A DNA stretch of 64,000 nt from Callorhinus ursinus. Its lineage: Eukaryota; Chordata; Mammalia; Carnivora; Otariidae. The DNA is taken from assembly GCF_003265705.1 (NCBI RefSeq), contig NW_020313044.1, positions 3,569,644 to 3,633,643 of the forward strand, given 5' to 3'. The notes below the pieces were generated by a model. The model worked only from the letters and a program-made list of their open reading frames with translations. It was not told where the DNA came from and ran no database searches. Positions 60,546 through 64,000 of the stretch are shown one piece after another. The stretch's first letter is position 1, and every line of letters starts with the position of its first letter. Position numbers and translations under genes: made by a program.

Positions 60546-60757
60546 CAAAAAAACATTTTATTTATGTATTTGAGAGAATAAGAGAGGGAGCATGCACAGG
60601 CAGGGGAGGAGGGGCAAAGGGAGAGGGAGAAGAAGACTCCCCACCCCACTGGGCAGGTTGCGGGGGGGGGGGGGGGGGGGGCTAGATTCCAGAACCCTGG
60701 GGTCATGACCTGAGCCAAAGGCAAACGCTTAACCGACTGAGCCACCCAGGCGCCCCC
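60546..60757 (-). mobile_element. SINEC, antisense, with a 20-G run
   Basis: Head cacccaggcgccccc. The body holds the homopolymer at 60662-60681. Confidence 0.94.
60662..60681 (+). repeat. Poly-G tract, 20 bases
   Basis: Uninterrupted G20 within a SINE. Could fold as a G-quadruplex or be a length-unstable or misread homopolymer. Confidence 0.85.
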
Positions 60758-60769
60758 TTTTCTTTTTCT

Positions 60770-61500
60770 TTTTTAAGATGTATTTATTTTATTTTTTTCC
60801 ATTAAATTTTTTATTGTTATGTTAATCACCATACATTACATCATTAGTTTTTGATGTAGTGTTCCATGATTCATTGTTTGTACATAACACCCAGTGCTCC
60901 ATGCAGAACGTGCCCTCTTTAATACCCATCACCAGGCTAACCCATCCTCCCACCTCCCCTCCCCTCTAGAACCCTTGGTTTGTTTTTAAGAGTCCATCTC
61001 TCATGGTTCGTCTCCCCCTCCGATTCCCCCCCCTTCATTCTTCCCCTCCTGCTATCTTCTTCTTTTTTTTTTTTTAACATATAATGTATTATTTGTTTCG
61101 GAGGTACAGATCTGTGATTCAACAGTCTTGCACAATTCACAGCGCTCACCATAGCACATACCCTCCCCAATGTCTATCACCCAGCCACCCCATCCCTCCC
61201 ACCCCCCACCACTCCAGCAACCCTCAGTTTGTTTCCTGAGATTAAGAATTCCTCATATCAGTGAGGTCCTATGATACATGTCTTTCTCTGATTGACTTAT
61301 TTCACTCAGCATAACACCCTCCAGTTCCATCCACGTCGTTGCAAATGGCAAGATTTCATTCCTTTTGATGGCTGCATAATTTTCCATTGTATATATATAC
61401 CACATCTTCTTTATCCATTCTTCTGTCGATGGACATCTTGGCTCTTTCCACAGGTTTGGCTATTGTGGACATTGTGGCTATAAACATCGGGGTGCACGTA
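60770..61500 (-). mobile_element. 5'-truncated L1 3' end, antisense
   Basis: Same family as 14302-15122, nearly identical over most of its length (ttgttatgttaatcaccata; ataacaccctccagttccat). Confidence 0.93.
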
Positions 61501-61638
61501 GTCTTAAGCAGACTCCGCTTTGAGCATGGAGCCCTATGCAGGCTCCATCTCACGACCCTGAAATCACCACCCTGAGATCACGACCTGAGTGGACACCAAG
61601 AGTTCGACACTTAACTTACTGCGCCACCCAGGTTCCCC
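61501..61638 (-). mobile_element. Old SINE fragment, antisense
   Basis: Ends gcgccacccaggttcccc; body gagcatggagccctatgcag. Tail portion absent. Confidence 0.8.
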
Positions 61639-62212
61639 AAAATCATTTTTCTTAAGGTAGTTATTTATTGCTATAAACTTCCCTCTTAGCCCTGCTTTTG
61701 CTGCATCCCATAAGTTTTGGTACGTTGTGTTTCCATTTTCATTTGTTTCAAAATATTATTTCCTTTTGATTTCATCTTTGACCCACTGTTTTTCAGGAGT
61801 GTGTTATTTAATTTCCACATATTTCTGAATTTTCTAGTTTTCCTCCAGTTATCGACTTCTAGTTTCATATGATTGTGGTCAGAAAAGCTACTCTGTATGA
61901 TTTCAGTCTTACTTTGTGACCTAACATATGCTCTATCCTGGACGATGTTCCATGTGCACTTGAGAAGAATGTATATTCTACTGAAGTTGGTGGATATGTT
62001 CTGTACATGTCTGTTGGATCCATTTGGTCTAAAGTAGAGTTAAAATTCAGTGTTTTCTTATTTGTTATCTGTCTGGATGTTCTATCCATTGATGAAAGTG
62101 GGCTATTGAAGTCTTAAAGTGGTTATCACACCACCATATTACAATATTGGGTATTGTTAATCCAACGCTATACTTACTTTTACCAGCATATGTTATGTTT
62201 CCATATGTTTTC

Positions 62213-62626
62213 TTTCTTTTTTTTTTTTTTTGAAGATTTTATTTGGTCACCTGGGTGGCTCGGTCGTTGAGCGTCTGCCTTCAGCTCAGGTCATAGTCCT
62301 AGGGTCCTGGGATCGAGTGACACATTCGGCTCCCTGCTCAGCGGGAAGCCTGCTTCTCCCTCTCCCACTCCCCCTGCTTGTGTTCCCTCTCTCGCTGTGT
62401 CTCTCTCTGTCAAATAAATAAAATCTTTATTTTTTTTAAGATTTTATTTATTTATTTGACAGAACGGGAAAGCAGGAGAGCACAAGCAGTGGGAGTGGCA
62501 GAGGGAGAGGGAGAAGCAGCCCCCCTGCTGAGCAGGGAGCCCGATGTGGGGCTCTATCCCAGGAACCCAGGATCACGACCAGAGCCAAAGGCAGATGCCC
62601 AACCAACTGAGCCAACCAGGAGCCCC
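62213..62626 (-). mobile_element. SINEC, antisense, hosting another SINE
   Basis: Outer duplication catatgttttc at 62202-62212 and 62629-62639. The body is at 62434-62626 and the T-run start at 62216-62246. Confidence 0.9.
62247..62430 (+). mobile_element. SINEC, sense, inside the T-run of an antisense SINE
   Basis: Head ggtcacctgggtggctcggt; tail aataaaatctttattttt. The host motif aagattttattt appears on both sides (62234-62245 and 62439-62450). Confidence 0.9.
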
Positions 62627-63156
62627 TTCATATGTTTTCATGTTACTAGTTACCATCCTTTCATTTCAGCTTGAAGAACTCCTTTCAGCATTTCTTGTAA
62701 GGCAGGTCTAATGGCAATGAACTCCCCAAGCTTTTGTTTATTTGGGAAAATCTTTATCTCGCCTTCATTTCTGAAGGGTAACTTTGCTGCATAGAGTATT
62801 CTTTGTTGGTGGTTTATTTTTATTTCAGCACTTTGAATTATATCACCCCATTCTCTCCTGGCCCGCAGTGTTTCTGGTGATAGCCTAATGGGGGTTCGCT
62901 TATAAGAGAGAAGTTTTTCTCTCTTGTTGCTCTTAAAATTCTCTCTTTGCCTTTGATTTTATACAGTTTTATTATAATTAGTCTTAGAGAAGATTATTTT
63001 GGATTGACATTTTGGGGTGACCTATTAGCTTCATGAACTTGGATGTCCAAATCTTTCCCTGTGTCTGAGAAGTTCTCTCTCATTATTTCTTTAAATAAGC
63101 TTCCTACCCCTTTCTCTCTTCTGAGATTCCAGTGATAGTTTCTTTTAAAGGTGTCC

Positions 63157-63348
63157 TTGGGGCGCCTGGGTGGCTCAGTCAGTTAAACATCTGTCTTAGG
63201 TTCAGGTCATGATCCCAGGGTCCTGGGATGGAGCCCTGCATGAGGCTCCCTGCTCAGTGAGGACCCTGCTTCTCCCTCTCCCATTCCCCCTGCTTGTGCT
63301 CTCTTTCTCTCTGTCAAATAAATAAATAAAATCTTAAAAAAATAAAAA
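63157..63348 (+). mobile_element. SINEC, sense, in L1M
   Basis: 10-bp duplication aaaggtgtcc at 63147-63156 and 63349-63358. Confidence 0.96.
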
Positions 63349-63424
63349 AAAGGTGTCCCATAAGTCCTGTACGTCCCATAGGTTTTCTCCATTCCTTTTT
63401 ACTATTTTTTTCTTTTTGTTCCTT

Positions 63425-63640
63425 TAAAAAAATTTTTTATTTAAATTCAATTTAGTTAACATATATAGTGCATTATTAGTTACAGGAGTAGAATTTAGTG
63501 ATTCATCAGTTGCATATAACACCCAGTGCTCATTACATCACATGTCTTCCTTAATGCCCATCATTCAGTTACCCCCATCCTCCCACCCCTCTCCCCTCCA
63601 GCAGCCCCCCAGTTTGTTACCTATAGCGCTCATTTTGACT
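63425..63640 (-). mobile_element. L1 3' end, antisense
   Basis: Antisense 3' UTR (caatttagttaacatatata) through the C-rich stretch near 63570-63615. Confidence 0.88.
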
Positions 63641-64000
63641 GGATAATTTAAAATGATCTTTGTTGCTCCCTCTAGTGTCTATCTGTAGCATTTCAGTTTT
63701 CTGGTCCTATAGCAATAAGTTGTTCTCCCTTGTTCTCAGTGGTCACTAGGCATTCAAAGTGTGCTAGTTTCCTGTCAGCACCCTAAGTCAGGTAAAACAG
63801 ATACCAGTTTCTTAGGCAGCTTTCCAAAAACCCAAAAGTCTGGACAGACCCTCACTTTTCTCCCTCCTTCCCGAAGGAGCAAGCTGACCCCTTGGTATTT
63901 TTTGTTGTTGCTGTTCTCCATAGCCTTCAGGCATTCAAATGATGCCAGTTCGATCAGTTCTCTGATTGAAGCAATATAGAAACTAGTCCTTTAGGCAGCC
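63641..64000. other. Gene-free right edge
   Basis: No gene or confident repeat. Possibly more old L1 5' sequence. Confidence 0.4.

Larger units (their letters stand above)
61640..63150 (-). mobile_element. Old L1M relic, antisense
   Basis: Endonuclease-region text (gcacttgagaagaatgtata; - strand remnant 61865-62089) then ORF1-region text 62640-63150. Split by SINEs at 62247-62626. Confidence 0.75.

Overview
The window is mammalian, almost certainly from a carnivoran. It carries dozens of copies of the tRNA-Lys-derived carnivore SINE (SINEC, recognised by the cgcctgggtggctcag head and the aataaataaaatctt tail). The dominant subtypes look caniform (bear, seal or mustelid-like), but I cannot name the species. 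Two single-copy landmarks place the locus: the 3' part of ZMAT2 at the left end and a protocadherin-alpha variable exon at 56.5-57.9 kb. In human, ZMAT2 lies next to the PCDHA cluster on 5q31, so this is the syntenic interval.

Layout. 1-5.8 kb: ZMAT2 exons 2-6 on the + strand; exon 1 (six codons) lies off the left edge. 5.8-9 kb: mostly old single-copy DNA with MER5A, L2 and L1 relics and one weak vault-RNA-like relic where human has VTRNA1-1. 9-28 kb: old L1 sequence on the - strand, broken by a Tigger1 DNA transposon (13.7-19.6 kb). The Tigger1 copy was itself invaded by L1s, SINEs, a Y1 RNA fragment and a full-length RPL11 retrocopy with an intact reading frame. 23-28 kb is a younger L1 that retains its 5' UTR. 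28-35 kb: head-to-head L1s, older L1 and two MaLR LTR regions nearby. 36.2-37.7 kb: a decayed C2H2 zinc-finger array. 38-55.8 kb: mainly antisense L1, including one essentially full-length copy (39272-46624) bounded by an 18-bp target-site duplication. 55.8-56.5 kb: AT-rich single-copy DNA leading into a CTCF-like protocadherin promoter element. 56.5-57.9 kb: PCDHA variable exon interrupted by a 10-N gap that hides roughly 1 kb. 58-64 kb: SINE and L1 relics.

Only ZMAT2 (spliceosome factor) and the PCDHA exon (neuronal cell-surface identity) look like functional host genes. The RPL11 retrocopy is the one other intact reading frame, and its expression is unknown. No CRISPR array, operon or virus-like coding region was seen. 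The main interest lies in the layered insertion history, small-RNA relics and the protocadherin assembly break, rather than in a new system.
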